A DNA stretch of 64,000 bases. Origin: Isoetes taiwanensis (lineage: Eukaryota > Streptophyta > Lycopodiopsida > Isoetales > Isoetaceae). The DNA is taken from assembly GCA_021234155.1 (NCBI GenBank), contig JAJEKV010000010.1:21974833-22038832 (forward strand), written 5' to 3'. This document shows, in pieces, positions 23,527 through 34,189 of this stretch. The notes under the pieces were generated by a model. That model was not told the DNA's origin, searched no databases, and worked only from the letters and a program-made list of their open reading frames with translations. The translations under genes and the position numbers were made by a program. How positions within the stretch are numbered: position 1 is the first letter of the stretch; each line of letters opens with the position of its first letter.

Positions 23527-26500
23527 ATGCCCACAGAGTCTTTGCCTTCTATTTCGAGCGGTAAGCAGCAAAAGAGGATTCCTGGTTCTGGCACTTACAG
23601 TTCAGAGGTAAGTTCAAGTTTGCCCTCTGTTTCAGTTGGTAGCAAGTCTCCTTTGCAGCTTCCTGATATTTCTTCAGGTCCTAAAGTTAATCCTGGTAGT
23701 TCCAAATATACATTTTCTGGAAAAGCAAGTAGGTATTTGAATTTACAGAGTTCGGAGTCAGGTATTTATGAAGCTGGCCCGAGGTCAACTTCTTCAGCGT
23801 ATTCATTTGGGGGTGCAATATCTTTAGGAGCGGCAGATCACAATGCAAGGCCTCAAACCAGTTCAGTTGGCTTCAGTACGCCGACGAAACAGTCTAGAAC
23901 ATATAATGCAAGAGCGAGAGAGAAAAGACCTGCTTACAGCATTATATCAAAGACATCTAAATCCTTTGGGGATTCAAGACCAGGACCAGGATCGTATAAG
24001 TTAGATTCTAGATGCACATCACCTACGCCCCCAGCTTACACCATGGGTGCCAACATCAAGGCCCTTCAAAGAGATGCTAATCCTGGTCCTGGTACTTATT
24101 GTGTTAAAACCCCGCATGGAGGACCTGCATATTCACTCTCTGGCAGAGAGGGACCTCTGCACCGGAGTGATACGCCTGGACCTGGAGCATACGATGTGCT
24201 CAAGGCTAAAGATGCCCCTGCCTACTCTTTATCAGGAAGGTTATCACCACTCAGTAACATGTCGATTCCGGGTCCTGGGAGTTATAAGGTTGAATCAAAG
24301 CCAAACGGCCCATATTTCAGTATGAAGGGTAGAGTTCCAGGCCCTCAGAGCAGTAGCACACCAGGACCTGGCACATATAGCCATGAAAGGAGGTCCACCT
24401 CACCATCCTTCTCTATTTCGTCCAAATTTGAACAGAAAGGTTCGAAGGATGGACCAGGACCAGGCGACTATGATGTAAGAACATCTCGTGATAGTGCTGC
24501 ATATAGTATGCCAGGCAGGTTAATATCACCTATCAGATCAGACTCACCAGGACCAGGATCATATTATACAGATGTTAGACTAAGCCCATCCCCTCCATCT
24601 TATACAATTGGCCCCCGTCTTGACAGGGATAAGCCACTGGAGACGCCTGGACCTGGCACCTATGAAAGACAATGGAGTCCTTCAGGACCTGCATACAGTC
24701 TTACTGGCAAAACACAAGAACGGGCACAAAATAGGAGCCCTGGGCCTGGAGCATATGATCTAGATTGCAGTAGTTCCACGCCTGCCTATAGCCTAGGAGG
24801 CCGTCTCCAGCCAGTTGGGCTGTCTAAAAACCCTGGACCTGGAGCTTATAATCCAAAATCATACCCTTCAGGTCCTTCATTTAGTTTATCAAGAAAGGTC
24901 ATGCAAGCCATGGCACATTCTACCCCTGGCCCTGGTACATATGACGCCAATTCAACATGTGTTGTGTCAAGTCCTCCAGCATTCAGTTTGGGAGGTCGAG
25001 TGAATGGTCTTCACTGTGAGCCAGTTCCAGGACCTGGTGCTTATAATGTCTTTGGTCACGAAGATGGGCCTTTTTACTCTATCAGTGGCCGTCTTTCTCC
25101 AATAGAAAAGAATGATACTCCTGGACCCGGTGCCTACCAAGTTAAATTGCGCCCAGGTTCCCCTTCCTTTACTCTGGGACCTCGTCTAGAGCCTATTATT
25201 GATGATGGTTGTCCAGGACCTGGCACATATACAATACGGTCTAAGTCTGCAGGTCCTGCACACTCCATGTCGTGGAGGACGAGGAATTGGAAACTTGATA
25301 GTGGGCCAGGGCCAGGTGCATATTCAGATATCATACATGTTGTTGGGAAGGACACACCAGCTTTCAGCATTGGATGCAGAGTTAATACCTTAGGAAGACC
25401 AAACACCCCTGGACCAGGTGCCTACAAAGCTGCTGATACCTTTGATGGTATCGCAGTTACTCTCACAGGAAAGCCAAGGTCCTCTTTGGCTTCCCCAACT
25501 CCTGGACCTGGTGCTTATGATGCTAAAGTTGGCCAGGTGGTCAGACAGGCACCTGCATATGAATTTGGAAGGCGTATTGGTGAATCAACTCACGAGGAGA
25601 CTCCTGGACCAGGATCATATGTAATCAAAGCAGTCCCTGATGGTCCTTCATACAGTCTTTATGGCAAAGCTGAAGCTGTTTCAAAGAACACAAACCCTGG
25701 CCCAGGGACATACATCCTAAACATGAGGGGTTCCTCTCCAGAAGCTCCTTCTTTCTCTCTTGGCTGTCATATTGGGCCCTTAAGTAGGGAGAGCAACCCT
25801 GGGCCTGGTGAGTATAATCCTCGTTTACAAAGTTCAGCTCCTGCCTATACATTACATGGGCGGACTACAACACCTAAGAAGTTTGATACCCTTGGGCCTG
25901 GTGCATATGATCCTTCTATCGCCTCTGCAGCTCCATCCTTCAGTCTGGGGGAGCGTATTGATCTGCCTTCTCGTAGCAGGTCACCAGGTCCTGGAGCTTA
26001 CAACCCCAGGCTTTGTCCTGGTACTCCATCTTTCAGCATTCTACGGAAGTTGGACATCAATTCACATAAGGATATACCTGGTCCAGGGACATATGATGTG
26101 ACAAGAGACCCACATGGTCCGTATCATTCATTTGGAAGTAAGCTTGAGCTCCATATGATAGCTGATTTCCCTGGCCCTGGTGCATATGAGCGTTATTCTC
26201 GGCCAGAATCACCAGCTTACAGTTTTGGTGAGAAGATCAATACTATCAAAAGAGAAGAAGTGCCAGGTCCAGGAACATATTTGCAATTAGTAAAAAGGTC
26301 AGCTCCATCATTCTCTTTTGGAGAAAGATTAGGGCCATTAAATCCTTCCGAAGTCCCTGGACCAGGCACATATATTCCTTCAAGAGGAGTAAATGGCCCT
26401 TTCTATTCTTTTGGAGCACGGTTATATCGTCTGAAACTTGGAGGAAATCCTGGTCCAGGAGCTTATGATCCACTTGAAGGCATCTGCCATACAGCATCTC

Positions 26501-27595
26501 CAGCATATTCTCTGGGTGGCAGATGCATGTATGTCTCCAGAAACTTGACTCCAGGTCCTGGAACTTATGAGTTAAGGCCAGGTTCGAACTCTCCTGCATT
26601 TAGCATGTATGGGAAACTGAATCTTGGAGTGCAGAAGGACACACCTGGTCCTGGAACTTATACAGTTAAATCACATCCAGATGGGCCAGCAATCTCTATC
26701 CATGCTGTTTTGAAAGAAACAAATTACGAAATGCTTCCAGGGCCAGGTACTTATGACCTTATTCCTATATTTGTTGTGTGATTTTATAACTGCGTAATTA
26801 TGGAGTGATGTTTTCTATAGTATGTCATCAATCTGCTTTCTTGGACCTTAGTTTTCTCCTTTCTTTCTTTTGCTAGGGGAATATCAAATCAAGACATTCC
26901 CCGATACACCATCTTTTAGCTTTGGAAATAAACTTCAATATATGAAGGCGTCAGAGACTCCTGGCCCTGGCACATATACAGTTCCAGACAGACCAAGCAC
27001 CCCTTCATTTAGCTTGTATCCAAGGCTGCCTGATTGCAACAGGATCCCAACTCCTGGGCCAGGGGCATATAATGACAGAGGTCATAATGCCTGCAAGAGT
27101 CGAAGTCCAACAGTTATTATGGCTGGAAAGCTGCCATTTACAGCCATGGATGCAAAGTTAGGGCCTGGTGTTTATGATCCTGATGTTCGATTCACAAGAC
27201 CTAGTTCTCCCGTATATAGCTTAACTGGCAGATCTGATTACCTAAAAGCACCTGAAACTCCAGGTCCTGGGCAATACAACCCTCAAATGGCAAAGGACTC
27301 TCCCCATTTTTCTATTTTAAAGCGTCTGGGACCAAAAATGAATGATAACATTCCAGGCCCAGGGTCTTATTCAACAGACAAAGCTGCAACAAACCGCCAT
27401 GCGCCAGAGATTAGTTTTGGGATCAAACTACCACCGTGTAACAGATCAGAGACCCCTGGCCCTGGCACATATGCAATAAACTCAAGTATTGAAGGACCTG
27501 CATACAGTTTTGCTGCAAAACCCCTCCATGATGAACTTATGGTTTATGGTTCAGAGGCATATGATGTTGATGACGAAGCTATGCAGGTAGAGTAA
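23527..27595 (+). CDS. Sperm-tail PG-rich repeat (STPGR/SHIPPO-like) protein, 1,312 residues
   Basis: Exons 23527-26746 and 26877-27595. Donor GGGCCAG|GTACTT and acceptor TTTGCTAG|GGG restore an unbroken PGPG repeat (LPGPGEYQI) across the junction; without splicing the frame ends at 26781. I count 36 copies of (P/L)GPGxY at about 33-residue spacing, each followed by a PAYSLGGR-like segment. Two or three weaker copies lie at the N-terminus. The family (ODF3/CIMAP, SHIPPO) lines microtubules of cilia and sperm flagella as outer-dense-fibre or microtubule inner proteins. In plants this would act in motile sperm; that is inference. It is far longer than the few repeats of vertebrate ODF3. The C-terminus is acidic (AYDVDDEAMQVE). 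ATG 23527 is the first ATG of the frame. An internal GTAAGT at 23608 could be a donor, but the frame continues with repeat-like sequence. Confidence 0.9.
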
Positions 27596-27720
27596 TGAAA
27601 AAATAGCCTGAAAAAGTTAACCTTATGGCATCAACCAGGTTTTGGCTGATTCATGTTGTTCAGGCCTTGGAAGCATACAATTGTTCCCTGCTCAAACAGT
27701 TGTAAATCATACATCAACCT

Positions 27721-28180
27721 AAGGTAAAGCAGAAAGCACATTATTCTCTTCTTGTCAATCATGAAGCTGTGCAATTGCTGATACTGACTTCCCCTTCTTT
27801 CATTAGGATTGTAAACTTTGAGAAGCTTTTGGGAACTGCTAAGGTTTTTGCCTATTATCCTTTACGGTTATGGTTACGAATGTCCTTACTCTTGTCAAGG
27901 AAGGAACGTTTACGGTTAATTGGAGCCTTAACTCTGTGTTTGTCAAGTCAAGGTAAAGTAGAGAGCACATTATTTTCTTCTTGCCAATGATGAAGCTGAG
28001 CAATTGCTGATACTGATCCTTTTCTTTTATTAGAATTGTAAGCTTCGAAGCGGGTGGTGAAGTCCTTCTAATCTAAAATGCATCCGCTAAGGTTTTTTCC
28101 TATTACTGTTTATGGTCATATTATGAATGCCCTTGCTTTTGTCAAGAATGCAACATTTATGTTAAGCTTTAACCATGTGG
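27721..28180. repeat. Two tandem ~230-bp units in the 3' flank of the PG-rich repeat gene
   Basis: AGGTAAAGCAGAAAGCACAT at 27721 recurs at 27951 as AGGTAAAGTAGAGAGCACAT. Parallel sequence follows through TTGCTGATACTGA, GCTAAGGTTTTT and CTTTTGTCAAG. The copies are about 75-80% alike by eye. Confidence 0.75.
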
Positions 28181-30477
28181 AAGTTCGCACTGCCCCACAA
28201 GCAGAAACTATTTGTAAATTGTCTCTTACGCTATTTCCTTTACTGCATAAACTGTTACCACACTTTCTTATGTATATCCCATGCTTGCAGAATTGTCATC
28301 TCAAATGCAGAAACGGAGTCTTGCATGAAGCTGAAGCAATATTTAAGATCTTTTAAGAGAGGCTAAGGTACTTCACTTTATCTTTATTTGTTCAGTTGCT
28401 GTTTAGAAGGGTTTGTTCTAGCCATATCCTTTATTGCCTTTAGATGGAAATTAATTTGATTGGCATCATATCCATCCACAGGCACACTGGCACAGTCAGC
28501 TTTTCATCCAAGCATCACTTTGTAATCATTAGACGTCTCTCCAAAATCTCTATGCTTCACAATCTCAAAGAATAATCTCAGCCTGGCTGCTCGGGATTTG
28601 GGAGACTCATCTTCTTATCCTTCCATTAGTAATAACTCTGAGTGGTGCTCCCCAAGCCATTTTTTGGGAATACTCCATTCTCACATTTACCTGCATTTTC
28701 TATGGTAAGGGACTGTAAGTACTACAGACTAAGCAGGTATAGACAATAAAACTGCAACATAAAGATGATTACAGCTTAAGAAATTAACTGCTTGCCAATC
28801 AAAAAAGCATGAGGAAACTCATTTACCTCACAGGCATAAGCAGCTGATTCCCATTCTGAGACCTCCGTTCAGCAACTATGATGCACAACCTGTAGCAAAA
28901 GGTATCCCTGTATGAAGCTATTGTAGAAGCCATACCTTATATTTCGAGCGAAATGCGTGTTGCAGATGTCAGTAGAATTGGAAGGTTTGGGAACGTAGTT
29001 ATCTCAATTACAGAGTCTGTGGCATCTTTCAAGTGCCTCTTTATTTCATATCCATTCCATTACCCCATTCAATGCAGTTTGCAAGACCCGGAGGTTCATT
29101 GTCAGTGATAACAAACAAAGGGGAAAAATGAAAGAGAAACTACGCTCAGAATCATTGATGTAACAAACATCAAACCAAAAACCAGCCTGTTTCACCAATT
29201 CGAAGTGCAGATATACTGTTGCCTCATCTCTCTTTGTAGGGAATAAAGCCAACCAAATTATTAAACTTAGCGGCTGTTTCTAATGTTTCGACGATATCAG
29301 GCGATCTACTGTTAGTACTGATATGAGATGTCGGATTATGATCAACTCACATCTCGGCATTCTCCGAAGGTGCTGCTCCATGAAATGTGTTTTGTGGAGT
29401 ATCTGTATTAGCCAGTGAAGTGATCCTTTATGCCATTCCTCTTCTTCCTCCCACAAAGAGAAGGTTCTGAATCTGAAGGAGCTATTTTGTTTGTTACTTA
29501 GATAACGATATAAGTATGCAATAAATTTCACATCTATTTCCTCTATTATGAGGGAGCAGACAGAGGTTATTCAGGAAGGGCGCATATAGATGAACTCTCT
29601 TTGCAATTGGATAATGTTGAAAAAGACAGGCAGTTTGTTGCCTTGTATTATGAGCTGAAAGGCTTCCAGGAATCATGGACTTTGTCCTTAGTGCCCTGCA
29701 TGCGTTGAATAATATGCATACGAAGTCCTTAATAAGATAAAATCAATCAACATGTGATGTGAGGTGCCTTATTTGATTGTCTTAATCGGGAATCATTTTT
29801 TGTTACAGTTAATAATGTCAATATTTTGCGCATGAGGCTGTTGATATGACTGGCATTTCTTGGTACTCTATGAGAATCAATGTGGAGGCTGGCTTGGTAA
29901 AACTTGAACATACAATGAGCAAAAAGATGCAAAGGACAATTACCAAAACAGAAATGCTTTAAAGGTAGCTACTCTTATTTGAATGCAATAAGTGGAAACT
30001 CCAAATATCCTTATATATATCTTTATAACAATATAACAGGAAACAGCACCTCCAGATTTGTAAAGATACGCCATTCATCTATATTTCTTGAAAGTAGAAC
30101 ATTCGTCAGAGCAATCTTCATCGCAATCATTTGAACCAAAATACTACCCAGGCACGTCCATACACGAGAAAGGAAAAATAGCAAGCCTTTCCTTAAAATT
30201 AAGATGCTGTAATATACTTTCAATGTGGAAGATTCACCCTTCTGCAACTTTGGGTACTGCCTGTTTTCCAAACCTACCAATAATGCAAAAGAGCTGTTAA
30301 TCAGATATGACTTTTCTGTAACAATAATCTCTTACTACCAGATGGAAAGCTCCTTATATTACTGTTTTTTGATGTAGGCTGAACTGGAAACCATGCCGGA
30401 CATGTTTATAATATGGAGCTACAATTTTTAAAAAATGCCGAAACTTGTGAAAATGTTCACTAAGAATTGCAAGTAAA
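28181..30477. other. No gene assigned; a few exon-like reverse-strand stretches
   Basis: Short blocks look coding on the reverse strand, such as about 28960-29060 (RHLKDATDSVIEITTF in one frame) and 28830-28890 (CIIVAERRSQNGN, before a GTAAAT donor). Their frames do not join cleanly and I recognise no family. An eroded gene is possible. The rest is AT-rich sequence. Confidence 0.35.
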
Positions 30478-30560
30478 AATTCATGTGGGATTTACTGGAA
30501 AGTGGTAGTGTTGCGGGAGTCCTCCGGCATTTGTGGGTTCGAATCCTGCGGGACTTCCTA
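30478..30560 (+). mobile_element. Second tRNA-like SINE head (perfect B box)
   Basis: B box GGTTCGAATCC lies at 30536-30546, preceded by AGTGGTAGTGTTGCGGGAG. The T stem pairs (GTGGG/CCTGC with wobble), but the acceptor arms match only partly and the A box deviates. A tRNA-derived repeat is likelier than a tRNA gene. Confidence 0.5.
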
Positions 30561-31382
30561 TTAAATATAGGGTTGAGATGAAAACGGCCATTTCCACATG
30601 CAGCAGGCAATGGTCGTTTTGGAGGATTCTCCGTGGATTTAATTTGTCTTTTGAGGCAGCGGTTGCCCATGGTCAATTACCATGATAATGTGTATTTTGA
30701 AGCAGCGGTTGCCCGTTATTACTATAGTAATGTGTGATTAAAAAATGTTGCATAGATTGCAAGATCTGGTAACCAGATTTTAGGACCCTTCTATGCAAGA
30801 ACGACAAGTTTCCATTTTCGGAGTAGGGTATATAGAATATAGAATGGGATTGTTACATGAGTACATTACGAGGTTTAGCATAGGCTGGAGCTCGGGTCTT
30901 CAATTTTGCTATCCAAAGTTTATCATAGGCTGGAGTTCGGGCCTTTCAATTGGAAGAAGAGGAGCTACAATTTTGCTATCCAAACTAGCGACGGTGCCCT
31001 TGGGCACAATTTGGCAACCTGTAAATATTAGGAACTTGTGCATTTAGGTTGATTAACTTCTGGGCCGTTGGATCATCTTCGGAACCTGTAGTGTAACTTT
31101 TGGGCCCTTAGATCATTTGGGAACTTTTTAAATCCAGGATATGTTGTGGATGCATTACACACCTAAGATGGTAACAATACAATATGATAATAATGAAGTT
31201 AAAACTATGATATTGTAATATAGAGATAGAACCATTTTCACGTAGTTCAACACAAAATCGTACAATACAACAAATATAGATAGATAGTAATACATCTAGG
31301 GTAAAGCTTGTAATCCGATGATGTACCATGTTCTTAAAGGTCCCTTTTAGATTGTGATAACATTTGGAATATGGGCTAGATT
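30561..31382. other. No gene recognised; small duplications
   Basis: GCAGCGGTTGCCC (about 30656 and 30702) and ATAGGCTGGAG(C/T)TCGGG (about 30881 and 30925), with CAATTTTGCTATCCAAA, occur twice each. A CCGTTGGATC motif lies near 31067. Confidence 0.5.
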
Positions 31383-31532
31383 CCTCTGATGAGGCATTAT
31401 GGTCCAGGAGAAATGGCCGAGGTGGCCATGTGGCTAGGAAATGCTGAGGCCATATGGCAGTACGGCCGAGGCATTTTCTGGCCACATGGCCACCGAGGCC
31501 ATTTTGGATGGGCCATAACGCCTCATTAGAGG
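31383..31532 (+). ncRNA. 150-nt foldback with 62-nt arms (candidate hairpin RNA or MITE)
   Basis: Arms 31383-31444 and 31471-31532 pair around a 26-nt loop that itself contains GCCATATGGC. By my alignment about 12 of 62 positions differ. Several differences are G-U wobbles when transcribed on the forward strand, and most of the rest form one internal bulge (CAGGAG against CCATCC). The best stretch is GGTGGCCATGTGGC. The reverse-strand 206-codon frame across it has no domain. Either a microRNA-like precursor or a palindromic MITE fits. Confidence 0.45.
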
Positions 31533-33199
31533 ACGTTACCAAAGCATTTGGCAGAGCCGCTATAGCCAAGCTTGGTAGCCCGCCCTGCATTTCGGCACAA
31601 CTCTGTGTGCTCTGATCAAGAATAATGAACCAAATGTAAGGCTCTGTTTTCAAAACAGAGCATCTGCTGCAACGACGAGCAGAGGAGCTCATAATCATTT
31701 GCATGTAATATCTTTCTTGCCACTTCAACTTTTGACGATCTGGGCAAAAAATTAGGTTCTTTTTCGATGTTAGAAGCTCCGGCTGCGGTGATTGCTTAAT
31801 GCAGAGCTCCGGTTGTGAGAAGCTCTATTTTAAAACTGAGATGCCCCTTCAACGGAAAGATAGAAGGTGCTTGGACGCTTGGCTATGAAGGCTGGGCTAT
31901 GGAAAGATGTGGAGGCCTGGCTATGGCGGACTTTTGCAGAGGATTCGACCACGACGAAGAGGATTTGACCACGACAGAGATGTTATGGGCATAACATCCT
32001 TGTTATGGACATAATACATCTGTTGTTTCTTAACGGATTAGACCCGAAATTGTTAGTAGACATAACATCTTGGAATAGACAGAATGGACGCCTGAGATCA
32101 AAACCTACAGCTAAATGCTGAGGCCAAGGACGTTAAGAATTCATAATATGCATGTGCTACAATTTATTAGCGAAGACGATAAGTGCTATCTATTCCATCA
32201 TTTCGCAATATTTGGTGCTCAGAAATGAGGTTTTTCGTGCAATGCCATAGCCATATCTTCTTGTTTTTGTGCTTTGAATTTGTGCCCTAAAACCGAAGCT
32301 CTATTATTCTCTGTGATGAGATATGATGTGAAGGCCTTTCTGATTAGCCTTGAAGCCCTATGAAGCACGCCCATTCCCCCTAAAGCCCTGTGAACCTTGC
32401 CCTAAAGCCCTGCTTATCTATGAAATCCGACAGTAAAAACCAAAGCTTGTAAAACTAAAGCCGAATGCAGAACCAAAGCATCCAAAACTGGATTGGATAT
32501 GGGAGGCAGATTGGATATGGAAGCCGGATTTATTTCATTTAGAGATTTTTAACCGTCCTTTCATTATAGTCGCTTAGATATTTTCTATGGTGTAGAAGAA
32601 AAAACCACCTATAAAAACCTCTTTTTTTATTTAAACTTTTTGCAAACATAATTTTATGGGAGATCTTAGTTATGTTTTGCACGCATTTTAGTTATGGTGT
32701 GTTATGGAAGATCTTGTTATTTTGGTTGAAAAAAAAAGAAGCAAATTCCATACATACTACAACTAAAAATTTCAAATTTTTTTGTGCGTATGATAGACGT
32801 ATACAGTTCCTGTGTGCCTGTATATGCTTGTTTGAAATTTTAGTTGGAGCTTTATAACCAGGACAGAAAGAAGATCATTCGTCTCTTCAAATCCTTTTCA
32901 CATACCCATATCTCTACCGCATGAGCTTGCCCAGCCTATTTCCTGTTTTTAGCCACGGTGAAAAGGTGATCCATCCACGACGAAAAGAATGAGCTGGTTT
33001 GTCTCTATCCAGCCAAAACCCTGCTACAAACAAGCACAGAAGCTCTAATCTCCAAACTGAAAGCTGCACCGAAACCCAAATAAAAAAGGGTCTACTCCAG
33101 AGATATAATATCGGATAATTCAACAGGTATCTGGGTTCGGATCTTCACCCCAGTTTCAAAATTCTCCAAATTGCCTGTAATTCTATACTATCCTAGAGG
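31533..33199. other. No gene recognised
   Basis: Low-complexity, repeat-like sequence (GAGCTCCGG twice; GCCCT(G/A)TGAA and CTAAAGCCCTG repeats near 32350-32420). The 5' limit of the LINE that follows is not sharp. Confidence 0.45.
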
Positions 33200-34061
33200 G
33201 GCATAGAAAACCTACTAGAGTGGCGAGAAGTATTCCGCTACACATACCTATAGTCCCTCAGGATGATGTGGTGGTGCAGGTTTGGAAGGTTCATCCGGAT
33301 GTTGTGTCTTCTTGTTTTGTGCGGTTTTGTTACCGGGTGTTGACTATTCATGACAAGCAAGTGGTCTCTGCAGCTTCCGGGTTCTCGATGGCGCTCGGTT
33401 TGGACGTGGACATGGAGCTCACTTCCCCCACCGAAGGTTAGGGTGCTTCTGTGGCAGGTGGTGCACCGCTGTATCAGGGTGAATGTTCTTGTGAGTCAGT
33501 TTAGGCTGGGTGTGAGCCCTCTTTGCCCTTGTTGTGGCCTTCATCGTGAGACTGTAGAGCATTGTCTGGTTTTATGCCCTCACTTGCAGGCTGCCTGGGA
33601 TTGGGTCAGGGCTCTATTTCAGGTGAGATTGACTAGCCAGCAGTTGCTGCTTCATGTGTATCCTGGTGCTTGGCCGCTCTTGCGGCAACAAGCCTTGCAT
33701 CTGTGCGTGGCTTGGTTGGCGTGGTTGATTTGGAAGCGGCGGCGGTTGTGGATCTTTCAGGGGATTCAGCAGCCTGCAGCCTCTCTGATTCCTCGACTCA
33801 GGTACAAGCTATTTCAAAGTTTTCTGGTGTTCCCGGGATTAGTAGAGCGGAAGTTTGCCATTTGGCGGGACTTCTTGGGTGTTGTAGATGGTGATGGTCG
33901 GTTTGTACAGCAGTAGAGTTGCAGTTTGTTTGTGAGTTTGTTGTGGAGTGTCGAGGTATCGTTGTCTCTTTGGGGCAGTTCTCCTTCCTCCTCACTTGCT
34001 TTGTAACATTACCATTCTTTTAATATATTGATGACACAGTTCTTCAAAAAAAAAAAAAAAA
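33200..34061 (+). mobile_element. 5'-truncated L1-type LINE: zinc-binding RT tail and poly(A)
   Basis: One frame gives VVQVWKVHPD...RVLTIHDK. After a frameshift near 33350-33400 another gives PPKVRVLLWQVVHRC and CPCCGLHRETVEHCL, the reverse-transcriptase zinc-binding (zf-RVT) domain typical of plant L1-like elements. It continues to a stop at 33914. A poly(A) run at 34046-34061 ends the element. The polymerase and endonuclease are missing, so it is immobile. Confidence 0.88.
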
Positions 34062-34189
34062 CCTACAAATCTTGCCACGAAATGAAAAATAAAAAAAATG
34101 ACATCTCTCACAGCATGTCAAGCAGCTGCAACGACCAATCCTTTGCCACATTTCATTTTGACAAACTGATTCATAAAGCATCATCAAGA

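Noticed and set aside
24047-26599. Additional proteins overlapping the PG-rich repeat gene
   Set aside because: Alternative-frame shadows of the repeats; the main frame alone keeps the PGPG motifs.
30478-30560. Functional tRNA gene
   Set aside because: B box and T stem are fine, but the acceptor arms and A box deviate.
31108-31728. 206-codon reverse-strand protein
   Set aside because: The frame crosses the foldback and has no domain, codon bias or splice context.
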